Source of the DNA: Weissella cibaria KACC 11862
Lineage (GTDB): Bacteria > Bacillota > Bacilli > Lactobacillales > Lactobacillaceae
Direction of reading: 5' to 3'
DNA length: 64,000 bases
Assembly (NCBI RefSeq): GCF_000193635.1
Contig: NZ_AEKT01000023.1
Span: forward strand, 59,860 to 123,859
The notes under the pieces were generated by a model. It did not search any database and was not told the origin of the DNA. It saw only the letters and a list, made by a program, of their open reading frames with translations. The position numbers and the translations under genes are program-made. Positions 35,517 to 44,647 of this stretch are shown piece by piece. Numbering within the stretch: position 1 is the first letter of the stretch; every line of letters starts with the position of its first letter.

Positions 35517-37940
35517 ATGAAGGTTTCTGTAAATTGGTTGCGTGATTATTTGCCAATCGAATTGCCAGCAAATGAGTTGGCAGAGAAGATTTCACGTACG
35601 ACAGTTGAAATTGAAGGACAATACCAACCACAAGCAAACATGAAGAACATTGTGATTGCCAAGGTATTGTCAGTTGAAGAACACCCAGATTCAGACCACA
35701 TGGTGATTACCCAAGTGGATGCGGGTGAAGATGAGCCAATCCAAATTGTGACTGGTGCACCAAACGTAGCTGAAGGTCAAACAGTTATCTTGGCCAAGCA
35801 CAACTCAATCGTTGGTGGTGGTCAAAAGATTAAGAAGGGTAAGTTGCGTGGCGTTGTTTCAAACGGTATGTTAGCTGCCTTGCAAGAACTTGGTTTTGAT
35901 GACAAGGTGTCACCTAAGGACTTTGAAGACGGTATCTGGGTGTTTAACGATGTTGACGCTGCTGATTTGACACCAGGCGAGAATGCTTTGCATGTTTTGG
36001 GCATGGATGATGATGTGCTTGAAACAGGCATTACGCCTAACCGTGCTGACTTGTTCTCAATGAACGGCACAGCTTGGGAAGTGGCAGCTATTTTGTCAGA
36101 AGAACCAACGTTGCCAACGTTTGAATTGACGGAAACGTCAGAGAAAACAGCTGATTTGATTTCAGCCACAGCCCCAGCTGAATTGGCACCTAAGTATGGT
36201 TTGCGTGTTGTTAAGAATGTTGAAGTGAAAGACTCACCTTTGTGGTTGCAACGTCGTTTGTGGACCATGGGCATTCGGCCAATTTCTAACGTGGTCGACG
36301 TAACAAACTTGATGTTGTTGACGTACGGTCAACCATTGCACGCCTTTGACTTGGATACGTTGCCAAGCAAGGACATCACGGTTCGTACGGCTAAGCCAGC
36401 TGAAAAGATTAAAACATTGGATGGCGTTGAACGTGAAGCATCAGCTGAAGATATTGTCATCGCAGCTGGTGATGAAGCTTTGATGTTTGCCGGTGTCATG
36501 GGTGGTGAGTCAACTGAAGTAACGGCTAAGACGACGAACATCGTGTTGGAAGGGGCTATCTTTGAGCCAAAGGCCATTCGTCACGCTGCTCGTGATCAAA
36601 ACTTGCACTCAGAAGCTTCAACACGTTTCGAACGTGGTGTGAATGTAGAAGATACGTTCACAGCATTGGACCACGCGGCTGCTTTGATTGCTGAAATTGC
36701 TGGTGGTGAGGTAACTGAAGGTCGTGTGGTTGCACAAGACTTTGACTACGAAGCACCAGTTGTGAAGGTGACGACGGCCCATGTGAACCATGTGTTGGGG
36801 ACTGAAATCACAGAGGCTGAAATCTCAGCTATCTTTGACCGTTTGTTCTTCGATTATGAGTTGAATGACGGTGAATTCACCGTAACTGTGCCAGCTCGTC
36901 GTTGGGATATTACGATTGCCGCTGATTTGGTCGAAGAAATCGCCCGTTTGTACGGTTACGATAACTTGCCAGCAACGTTGCCAACTGGTGAAACGACACC
37001 CGGTAAGTTGACGCCAAAGCAAGCATTGATTCGTGCGACGCGTCATGATCTTGAAGGCTTGGGCTTGAACCAAGCTATTTCATACGTATTGACGACGCCA
37101 GAGAAGGCAAATAACTTCAAGTTGCATGATGGGCAACCAATTCAATTGGACTACCCAATGTCACAAGATCGCCAACAAACGCGCGGTAGCTTGTTGACGG
37201 GCTTGCTAGATGACGTTGCCTATAACGTTGCTCGCAAGCAAGCTGATGTGGCTTTGTATGAGCAAGGCCGTGTCTTTGTTTCAAATGGGGATGCTTCTGT
37301 ATTGCCAACAGAAATTGAGCATGTGGCTGGTGTGATTACTGGTAACGTATTACCTCGTACTTGGGCTGCTGGTGCACAAAAGGCTGATTTCTTCGCCTTG
37401 AAGGGCATTGTTGAACGTTTGTTGGCTAATTATGCGTTTGCTGATGACATTCGTTTTGTACCAACGACTGAACGTGCTGAAATGCACCCAGGCCGGACGG
37501 CTGACATTTATGTTGGTGAGACGTTAATTGGGTTCGTTGGTCAAGTACACCCAGTGACTGCTAAGACTTACAAGGTCAACGAGACTTACGCCTTTGAGTT
37601 GAACGTAGACGCCATTTTCGATTTGCCTAAGGTTAAGGATGGTTATGAAGTGGTATCACGCTTCCCAGCTGTTGCCCGCGACTTGGCCATCTTGGTTGAC
37701 CGTGATGTGCCCGCAGCTGATTTGCGTGCCGCCATCGTAGCTGCTGGTGGTGCTTTGCTGCACGACGTTGAATTGTTTGACGTGTACACGGGTGAAAACG
37801 TGGCTGATGATAAGAAGTCATTGGCATACGCTTTGACATTCGTTGATGTTGAAAAGACGTTGGTTGATGAAGATATCAATGCAGCTGTGGAACGTATTAC
37901 GGCTGCACTTGCAGAGAAGTTTAACGCGGAAATCCGTTAA
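35517..37940 (+). CDS. pheT: Phenylalanyl-tRNA synthetase beta subunit
   Basis: 807-aa beta subunit. It has an N-terminal tRNA-binding EMAP-like domain (about 40-150; VITGAPNVAEGQ is written here as VTGAPNVAEGQ), then B3/B4 editing and B5 domains, a class II-like core, and a C-terminal ferredoxin-fold anticodon-binding domain (VSRFPAVARDLAILVD near 709). Normal length. Second gene of the T-box operon. Confidence 0.97.
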   Translation: MKVSVNWLRDYLPIELPANELAEKISRTTVEIEGQYQPQANMKNIVIAKVLSVEEHPDSDHMVITQVDAGEDEPIQIVTGAPNVAEGQTVILAKHNSIVGGGQKIKKGKLRGVVSNGMLAALQELGFDDKVSPKDFEDGIWVFNDVDAADLTPGENALHVLGMDDDVLETGITPNRADLFSMNGTAWEVAAILSEEPTLPTFELTETSEKTADLISATAPAELAPKYGLRVVKNVEVKDSPLWLQRRLWTMGIRPISNVVDVTNLMLLTYGQPLHAFDLDTLPSKDITVRTAKPAEKIKTLDGVEREASAEDIVIAAGDEALMFAGVMGGESTEVTAKTTNIVLEGAIFEPKAIRHAARDQNLHSEASTRFERGVNVEDTFTALDHAAALIAEIAGGEVTEGRVVAQDFDYEAPVVKVTTAHVNHVLGTEITEAEISAIFDRLFFDYELNDGEFTVTVPARRWDITIAADLVEEIARLYGYDNLPATLPTGETTPGKLTPKQALIRATRHDLEGLGLNQAISYVLTTPEKANNFKLHDGQPIQLDYPMSQDRQQTRGSLLTGLLDDVAYNVARKQADVALYEQGRVFVSNGDASVLPTEIEHVAGVITGNVLPRTWAAGAQKADFFALKGIVERLLANYAFADDIRFVPTTERAEMHPGRTADIYVGETLIGFVGQVHPVTAKTYKVNETYAFELNVDAIFDLPKVKDGYEVVSRFPAVARDLAILVDRDVPAADLRAAIVAAGGALLHDVELFDVYTGENVADDKKSLAYALTFVDVEKTLVDEDINAAVERITAALAEKFNAEIR

Positions 37941-37962
37941 TCTTAAAAAGACTGTAATCAAA

Positions 37963-38007
37963 AAGTCGTTGTTGCTGGTATACTAGACAGTAACAACGGC
38001 TTTTTTA
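37963..38007 (+). terminator. Terminator of pheST
   Basis: GTCGTTGTTGCTG / CAGTAACAACGGC stem with T6. A TATACT inside the loop may also serve the next gene. Confidence 0.8.
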
Positions 38008-38036
38008 TAAGCCCAATTAGAACTAGGAGTTGCATA

Positions 38037-39248
38037 ATGGACGATTTGAGTCGATTGAACGGTAAAAAGTCACGCAAGGGTCTTTGGATTACTTTGGGTG
38101 TGGTAGCCGTTTTGCTACTTGGTGGTGCCGGTTACGGTGGTTACCAATACTACACAATTCAAAAAGATAAGACGGATTACTCAGCCTTGAATGCTAAGAG
38201 TAAGAAGGATGTACAGGTGCAAATTAAGGCTGGTTCTGATTCAGCTACGATTGCGAAGGATTTGGACAAAGCTAAGGTCTTGCGCTCTGAACGTGCTTTT
38301 ATGAATTACGTGTTGACGAACAATGTGTCAGACATGAAGGCTGGTTACTATTTGTTTAGCCCATCAGATACGGTGCAAGAAATGGTTAAGTCATTGCGCC
38401 AAGGTGGTTCAGCTTATCCGTTGAACAACAAGGAAACGATTACGGTTCGTGAAGGTGAGACAATTTCAAATATTGCGAATGAAGTGGCAGCTAAGACGCA
38501 CTTCACCCGTGATGAATTCTTGAAGGCTGTTAACGATGATGCGTTCTTTAAGCGTTTGCAAGCTGCTTATCCAGGCTTGCTTGATTCAGAGACCACAAGT
38601 GATCAAAAGGATCAAATCCGCTACAAGTTGGAAGGGTACCTTTACCCAGCGACTTATAACTGGAAGGATGCCAAGAACGTTAATGAATTGATTAACCAAA
38701 TGGTTTACCAAGACTATACCCAATTGAAGGGCCAATTTGATGCGATTAAGAAGTCAGGCAAGACGGTTCACCAAGTTTTGACGCTTGCATCTTTGGTTGA
38801 ACGTGAAGGAATCGATGAAGATAGCCGACGCACAATTGCCGGTGTCTTCGAAAACCGTTTGGACGTTAAGATGCCATTGCAATCAGATATTGCCACAAAG
38901 TACGCGCTTGATACAGACAAGACGAATTTGAGCAATGAAGATGTTAAGTCAGATAACCCATATAACTTGTACAAGTTCTCAGGTTACGGGCCAGGACCAT
39001 TTAACAACCCATCATTGCAATCAATTCAAGCTGTTTTGAATCCTAAGGATCGCGACAAGGGTTACCTCTACTTCGTGGCTAATTTGAAGACTGGTAAGGT
39101 GTTCTACTCAAAGGATTATGATGAACACTTGGGTAAGTCGGGTGACTTGGAATCAACCAATGAATCAGTCGGTAATGCAGCTGATTCATCAAATGCAGCT
39201 AAGAAGTCATCAAACACAACGACTTCATCTGCAACATCATCAAAATAA
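38037..39248 (+). CDS. mltG: Endolytic murein transglycosylase MltG
   Basis: 403-aa YceG/MltG protein. A single transmembrane helix (about 18-38) anchors it, with a short basic cytosolic tail. A LysM-like subdomain and the lytic transglycosylase domain follow outside. The catalytic Glu lies in TLASLVEREGIDEDSR near residue 260, and YNLYKFSGYGPGPFNNPS is the C-terminal family signature. It cuts nascent glycan strands and is functionally linked to class A PBPs. A Ser/Thr/Asn-rich tail ends the protein. SD aggag. Confidence 0.95.
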   Translation: MDDLSRLNGKKSRKGLWITLGVVAVLLLGGAGYGGYQYYTIQKDKTDYSALNAKSKKDVQVQIKAGSDSATIAKDLDKAKVLRSERAFMNYVLTNNVSDMKAGYYLFSPSDTVQEMVKSLRQGGSAYPLNNKETITVREGETISNIANEVAAKTHFTRDEFLKAVNDDAFFKRLQAAYPGLLDSETTSDQKDQIRYKLEGYLYPATYNWKDAKNVNELINQMVYQDYTQLKGQFDAIKKSGKTVHQVLTLASLVEREGIDEDSRRTIAGVFENRLDVKMPLQSDIATKYALDTDKTNLSNEDVKSDNPYNLYKFSGYGPGPFNNPSLQSIQAVLNPKDRDKGYLYFVANLKTGKVFYSKDYDEHLGKSGDLESTNESVGNAADSSNAAKKSSNTTTSSATSSK

Positions 39249-39256
39249 AAACACAT

Positions 39257-39286
39257 GCGAAAAGCGGCTTTCGGGTCGCTTTTTCG
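39257..39286 (+). terminator. Terminator of mltG
   Basis: GCGAAAAGCGGC..GTCGCTTTTTCG stem with T5; a modest hairpin. Confidence 0.6.
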
Positions 39287-39357
39287 TTTGGCTTTACACA
39301 CTTTCGGTAGCAGTCCATAATGGAACGTAGAGTATTTTACACACATAGGAGGAGAGC

Positions 39358-41187
39358 ATGGCGACAGCATTAGAGACGCTACAACAAACATTTGGTTATA
39401 GCTCGTTTCGCGAGGGACAAGCTGAAATTATTGATGCCGTAATGGCTGGCCAGCGCACGTTGGGGATTATGCCAACTGGTGGTGGTAAGTCATTAACATA
39501 CCAAATTCCAGCGCTGATGTTGGATGGCATCACGGTGGTCATTTCGCCATTGCTATCTTTGATGAAAAATCAGGTTGATGAATTGCATGAGGCAGGCGTG
39601 CCGGCAGTGACATTGAATTCAACCCAAAATGATGAGGAATATCGGGCAGCAATGAACAGCCTGCTGAACGAAGAGGCGAAACTGCTGTATTTGGCGCCTG
39701 AACGGTTAGGGAGCGAGGGGACGTATGCCTTACTTAACCGCTTGCCAATTTCGCTAGTCGTGATTGATGAGGTTCACGTACTTTCGCAATGGGGTCATGA
39801 TTTCAGGCCAAGTTATTTGAATGCGGTTGGGTTAATTAATAATCTAGAGTCTGCGCCCCGAGTGATGGCATTGACTGCAACGGCTACAGAACGGGTGCAA
39901 GCCGACTTGGAAGCAATGTTGCACATTCAACATACGGTTCGGACGAGTGTTGTCCGTGATAATTTGACAATCCGCATTGAAAAGGGGCTGAATAAACGGA
40001 GTAAGGAAGATTTTATTACCAAGTATATTCGCGAACATCGTGGTGAATCAGGCATTGTTTATGCGCCAACCCGCAAGATTGTTGAAGCGTTGACGGAGAC
40101 ACTAACGGCGGCGGGCATTAACGCAGTTGGCTACCATGCTGGTATGCCTGACCAAGCGCGTGCCCAAGCTCAGGATGATTTTATTTACGATCGACGTGAC
40201 GTGGTTGTGGCGACAAACGCCTTTGGAATGGGGATTAACAAGTCGAATGTCCGGTTTGTGATTCACTATGGGATTCCGGGCTCAGTGGAGGCCTATTATC
40301 AAGAAATTGGTCGTGCGGGTCGTGATGGATTACCATCCGAAGCCATCTTGCTGTATGCGGCGGCTGATTTACAAACACAACGCTTCTTCATTGATAATAG
40401 TGATAATCAGACGCCAGAGTACCAAAACTTACAGAAGATGAAGTTACAGGAAATGGCAAACTATGGCGCGACGCAAATGTGTTTGCAACGCTATATCACC
40501 CGCTACTTTGGTGAAGATACGCCGGATTGTGGCCGTTGTACCAATTGCTTGGATAACCGTGATGCGGTTGATATCACAACGGATGCTCAAAAGGTGTTGA
40601 GCCACGTGGTCCGCATGGCAAAGTCACGTGGTGGCGAGAATGGCTTTGGTAAAACGCTGACGGCCGAAACATTACGTGGTAAATTGCCAGATAAGTTCCA
40701 ATGGACCAATTTGGATCAACTGCCAACGTTTGGGTTACTCCAAGGGACCGCTCGGGTGCATATCATGAGTTTGATTGACTACCTTATTGCGGAGGGGTAC
40801 CTACGTGTGACGGGGCAGTATGCTGGTTTGACTGTCTCACCAGAGGGCGTGTCGGTGTTGAAGGGAGAGCGTCAGGTTAAGCGTCGTCAAGATGTTCGGT
40901 CGATTGATGATCGTGTAAAGGCAGGCTCACCAAGTACGCGTGACGATTTGGATGAGGCGCAACGGACGGTCTTTGAAGCGTTACGAACTTGGCGTTTGGA
41001 GCTGGCCCGGGTGACAGAAATTCCGCCATTCATTATTTTCAATGATCGTACTTTGGTCGAGTTGGCCAAGCAGCAACCGCGCAATAACGCAGAGTTGATG
41101 GCTGTACCAGGAATTGGGGATGCTAAGGCTGAACGTTACGGTAAGGAAGTGTTGGCCGTGATTGCTAAAGCAACTGAAACTGAATAA
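39358..41187 (+). CDS. recQ: ATP-dependent DNA helicase RecQ
   Basis: 609-aa 3'-5' helicase. Walker A MPTGGGKSLTYQ near 41, the DExH box VVIDEVHVLSQWGHDFR near 140 (DEVH instead of DEAH), motif VI QEIGRAGRDG, the RQC zinc cluster (C..CGRCTNC near 390) and a C-terminal HRDC domain (about 530-605). Domain order and length fit bacterial RecQ. SD aggaggag. It is convergent with greA. Confidence 0.95.
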   Translation: MATALETLQQTFGYSSFREGQAEIIDAVMAGQRTLGIMPTGGGKSLTYQIPALMLDGITVVISPLLSLMKNQVDELHEAGVPAVTLNSTQNDEEYRAAMNSLLNEEAKLLYLAPERLGSEGTYALLNRLPISLVVIDEVHVLSQWGHDFRPSYLNAVGLINNLESAPRVMALTATATERVQADLEAMLHIQHTVRTSVVRDNLTIRIEKGLNKRSKEDFITKYIREHRGESGIVYAPTRKIVEALTETLTAAGINAVGYHAGMPDQARAQAQDDFIYDRRDVVVATNAFGMGINKSNVRFVIHYGIPGSVEAYYQEIGRAGRDGLPSEAILLYAAADLQTQRFFIDNSDNQTPEYQNLQKMKLQEMANYGATQMCLQRYITRYFGEDTPDCGRCTNCLDNRDAVDITTDAQKVLSHVVRMAKSRGGENGFGKTLTAETLRGKLPDKFQWTNLDQLPTFGLLQGTARVHIMSLIDYLIAEGYLRVTGQYAGLTVSPEGVSVLKGERQVKRRQDVRSIDDRVKAGSPSTRDDLDEAQRTVFEALRTWRLELARVTEIPPFIIFNDRTLVELAKQQPRNNAELMAVPGIGDAKAERYGKEVLAVIAKATETE

Positions 41188-41189
41188 TA

Positions 41190-41227
41190 AAAAAGAGGCT
41201 AGGACAAATTTGTCCTAGCCTCTTTTA
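41190..41227. terminator. Bidirectional terminator, recQ / greA
   Basis: AAAAGAGGCTAGGACAAA / TTTGTCCTAGCCTCTTTT, a perfect stem between convergent genes. Confidence 0.92.
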
Positions 41228-41245
41228 TTTATTTATTTGATTTAA

Positions 41246-41731
41246 CTAAGCCAAGTCAACGGCCATGATTTCAACGTCCATTGAGGCACCGTTTGGCAAT
41301 GGTACTTCAACTTGGTCGCCAACCTTCTTACCCATCAAGGCAACGGCGATTGGTGATTCGTTTGAAATCTTACCCTCAAGTGGGTTTGCTTCAACGGCAC
41401 CAACGATGGCGTAAGTTTCAGGCTCTTCGTCTGGCAACTCCTTAAAGGTTACCTTCTTACCAACTGATACTTCATCGTCAGCGATTTCTGATGAGTCGAT
41501 GATAACGGCGTTGTCCAACATGTTTTGCAACGTGTTGATGCGACCTTCAACGAAAGCTTGCTCATCCTTAGCTGATTGGTATTCAGAGTTTTCTGACAAG
41601 TCACCAAAGCTACGTGCAATTTGGATACGACCAGTGATTTCAGCACGAGTCTCCGTAATCAATGTGTTCAATTCTTCCTCAATCTTGGCCTTACCTTCGA
41701 CCGTCATTGGGAATGTCTTTTCTTCAGCCAT
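41246..41731 (-). CDS. greA: Transcription elongation factor GreA
   Basis: 161-aa GreA on the minus strand. An N-terminal coiled coil (5-75) carries the acidic tip around [15 protein letters not shown], which activates transcript cleavage by stalled RNA polymerase. The C-terminal FKBP-like domain ends with [12 protein letters not shown]. Standard length. SD aggaggcc upstream of the ATG on this strand. Confidence 0.96.
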   Translation of the reverse strand: MAEEKTFPMTVEGKAKIEEELNTLITETRAEITGRIQIARSFGDLSENSEYQSAKDEQAFVEGRINTLQNMLDNAVIIDSSEIADDEVSVGKKVTFKELPDEEPETYAIVGAVEANPLEGKISNESPIAVALMGKKVGDQVEVPLPNGASMDVEIMAVDLA

Positions 41732-41848
41732 GTGTGTGGCCTCCTATTTCTAACAGTTTTTTATTTGAAAAAATAATTGTAATCCCGTAGGTTCAAAAAA
41801 TACGATACCACGGGGGCTGGCGTGTGTAAAGGTTCACAACGGCTTCTT

Positions 41849-44497
41849 TTAAAATTGGTGCAATGAATGACGTCGTTTTTCGCTTTCTGACCAGCCCAAC
41901 CCAGCCATAAAGAGGGCAAAGCCAAGAGAAACAATCGCGCTAATCTTTAAGTAAGGTGGCGTGAATTTAAAGGTGACACTGTGCTCGCCAGGCTTTAAGG
42001 CCAAACCGATAAAGAATTTACCAACGGTGACAGTATCGGTTGCTTTGCCATCAACGTAGGCAGTCCAACCATCGGCGGCTGGAATCGTAGTCATCATAAG
42101 ACCGTTACCAGCCGGGATCGTGATTTTACCACTGATACGTGTTTGGCTAACATGGCTTGGCTTAAACGCGTTATGTTGTAGCGTCTGGGCTTGTGCACGG
42201 ATAGAATCTGTGTTGGCCCGGTACAGTGAAACGTTTTGTAGCCACAAGTCATTCTTTTTCAGGATAAACGTAATAGTTTGCGTTTGACCTTTTTGGTATG
42301 ACGGTAGTGGCACGATAATCGTGTGACGGTGACTTGGCATGGTTGGTAGTGCCTTACCATTTAATTGAATTTCAACATTGTCATTATTCAATGCATCCCC
42401 AATCGTTAAATAGTACGGATCATCCGTGCTAGGCGTATAGGTCACGGTTAATGAACCAACGGCATTGGCGTTTTCTTTCTTCAGAAAGGCCCCCGTGATG
42501 GTTGTTGGTGCCGTCATGTTTGTCGCCGCTGAGCTATCAAAATTGGCACTTTCGAAAATCGGTGTGTTGTCATAACCAAGTAGGGCATTCCAAAGGTCGC
42601 TTTGATTACGCAAAGGGTCGTTATCTTTGAACTTAACGTTGAGGGCATTTGTGTTCGCTGCAAATGCGAGTGGCAACGCATAAGGGTTCTTTGACAGCAC
42701 CGCCATCTGGGTGTGCTTGGTCATTTGATAATAACCGTTGGTATCACTCCGCGAGTAAGTGCGCATATTCGTTGGCGTACCAGACGTGTGTGGTTCTTGA
42801 CCACTTGGCTGGATTAAGTAGCGCATCCCCAGTAAAGCATCGGAAACCAAAGTACCGCCGTTGTAGGTGATGTAATTATCACCCTCGGGTTGACCGATGG
42901 CCGCCATGAAATCACTCTGCTGATGTTCAAGGGCCGAGCTAAATGTTGACGCGCCATTGTAGTGTGCTTGGAGCGGATCACCCTTAGTTCGCTGGAATGA
43001 TTGCGCCACCCGGTAGAAGTCTTTATCTGACTTGGGCAAATCTGCCGTAATTTGATTGAGGCTCTTAATGTAGGTTGTGTACTCTGTGTTTGTTAGATAG
43101 CTGAAATTATTGAGAGACCAGATAGTGCTGGTTGTCATTTCACCGACAACCAACAACGTCACCATTGGTAACCACCAACCACTGCGGACTGGCAAGGCAT
43201 GGAAGCCAAGGAGCAATAGGAAGAAGCTGCCTCCAATGATGAGTTGGTTTTGGGTCAAAAAGTTGAGGCTATCCAGGCGGTAGTAGAGATACACTACTGC
43301 GGCGACAGCCAAAATGAAGAGGCTGCCGAGTTGGGTCCACGAGAATCGAAGCGTCGGTGACCACACGGACGCCGCCAGCCAGATGACCCAAAAACTAAAG
43401 ACGTATGAGAACCGATAAGGGTACCAAACTGGGAACTGGAAGCCATGCCACATCAAGTTCAAAGGGGCGTACATCATTGAGACGACTAAGAATGCCGTAA
43501 TGAAGAAAGCGACCAAACGAGTTTGCCAGCGAATCAAGCGGTAGGTAAAGAAGAACCAGAGCATGATAATTGGTAGACTACCAACAAAAATGTTTGGTAG
43601 GCCGCTTGGCATTTGGTCAAAGTTGAAAGTCCCTAAGAATAACTTACCAAGTAAGTCGGGGGCTTGATATTCAAACTTCCAACTCAAGTTATCCAGCATA
43701 TGTTGCCCTTTACTATTTAATAACGTGTAGGCAGTAGGTAACCAAATGACGGTCGACAACCCAATGCTGATAATGCTACCGAAAATAAATTTCCGTAAAA
43801 TATGCCAGCGTTCTAACAGACGGTATGGTTGCCAGAATAAACGCCAGATAATGTATAACACAAGGAATAGCCCAATCATGTAGGCCATATAGTAGTTAAT
43901 CACGAAGATTGCAAACAGTGGCGCAATGAAGCGCCAAGCCGACCGCCCCTCAATATACCGTTCTAGGCCGGCGATGATTAAAGGCAGTAAGATGGCCGCA
44001 TCTAGCCAAAGTAAGTTGAGGTCATTCGCGACGAACCACCCCATCATGGCGTAAGTCACACTAAAGAGGGGGAGCCGCCAGCCGTTTTGCCAGCGCATAC
44101 TTTTTAAGGCGTAGGCGAAACTCCAACCGGCTAAACCGTACTTTAATATAGTAAGAAACAGAATGCCGATGGGCAGATAGGTGTTGGAAAATGGTAATAA
44201 TAATAGGTTCGTCGGACTTAGCAAGTAGTAAGCCCAGTCACCATACGTTTCACCACCTAACCCTTTCGCAAAACTGTAAAAAATACTGAGCGGATTAGAA
44301 AATAGGGCATGTCGATAACTTTCGAAAAAATCAATGTATTGTTGTCCCAAATCAACAGTTAGAATGGAACTTGACCCAAATGGTGCCATCCCACGGAACC
44401 CAAAATAGACCGTCATGATAATAACGGGTAGTAAAAAACTAATCCATAGGGTTTTAGTAGATGTGCGCCATTTTAAAGGATTTAAATGTGCGAACAT
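41849..44497 (-). CDS. YfhO family membrane protein
   Basis: 882-aa polytopic protein on the minus strand, start chosen at ATG 44497 (MFAHLNPLKW) because ggag lies just upstream; an upstream in-frame ATG would add 40 hydrophobic residues without a good SD. There are about a dozen transmembrane helices in the first 480 residues (with FGSSSILTVDLGQQYIDFF near the start, typical of YfhO), a large extracellular part, and a last helix near the C-terminus. YfhO proteins are GT-C-like and have been linked to glycosylation of lipoteichoic acid or wall polymers. The acceptor is unknown here. Confidence 0.9.
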   Translation of the reverse strand: MFAHLNPLKWRTSTKTLWISFLLPVIIMTVYFGFRGMAPFGSSSILTVDLGQQYIDFFESYRHALFSNPLSIFYSFAKGLGGETYGDWAYYLLSPTNLLLLPFSNTYLPIGILFLTILKYGLAGWSFAYALKSMRWQNGWRLPLFSVTYAMMGWFVANDLNLLWLDAAILLPLIIAGLERYIEGRSAWRFIAPLFAIFVINYYMAYMIGLFLVLYIIWRLFWQPYRLLERWHILRKFIFGSIISIGLSTVIWLPTAYTLLNSKGQHMLDNLSWKFEYQAPDLLGKLFLGTFNFDQMPSGLPNIFVGSLPIIMLWFFFTYRLIRWQTRLVAFFITAFLVVSMMYAPLNLMWHGFQFPVWYPYRFSYVFSFWVIWLAASVWSPTLRFSWTQLGSLFILAVAAVVYLYYRLDSLNFLTQNQLIIGGSFFLLLLGFHALPVRSGWWLPMVTLLVVGEMTTSTIWSLNNFSYLTNTEYTTYIKSLNQITADLPKSDKDFYRVAQSFQRTKGDPLQAHYNGASTFSSALEHQQSDFMAAIGQPEGDNYITYNGGTLVSDALLGMRYLIQPSGQEPHTSGTPTNMRTYSRSDTNGYYQMTKHTQMAVLSKNPYALPLAFAANTNALNVKFKDNDPLRNQSDLWNALLGYDNTPIFESANFDSSAATNMTAPTTITGAFLKKENANAVGSLTVTYTPSTDDPYYLTIGDALNNDNVEIQLNGKALPTMPSHRHTIIVPLPSYQKGQTQTITFILKKNDLWLQNVSLYRANTDSIRAQAQTLQHNAFKPSHVSQTRISGKITIPAGNGLMMTTIPAADGWTAYVDGKATDTVTVGKFFIGLALKPGEHSVTFKFTPPYLKISAIVSLGFALFMAGLGWSESEKRRHSLHQF

Positions 44498-44647
44498 AAT
44501 GTTTTCTCCAATAATTTCAATTAGTACTATTAAACCATATAATAGGCCTGAAAATTCAGCGAATTCGTTGTAAGAGGTTAAGGTATTAGGGGCATAAAAT
44601 ATGCTACAATTAAACAATTAGATTGAATAGAAAGAAAGGGTCGAGTT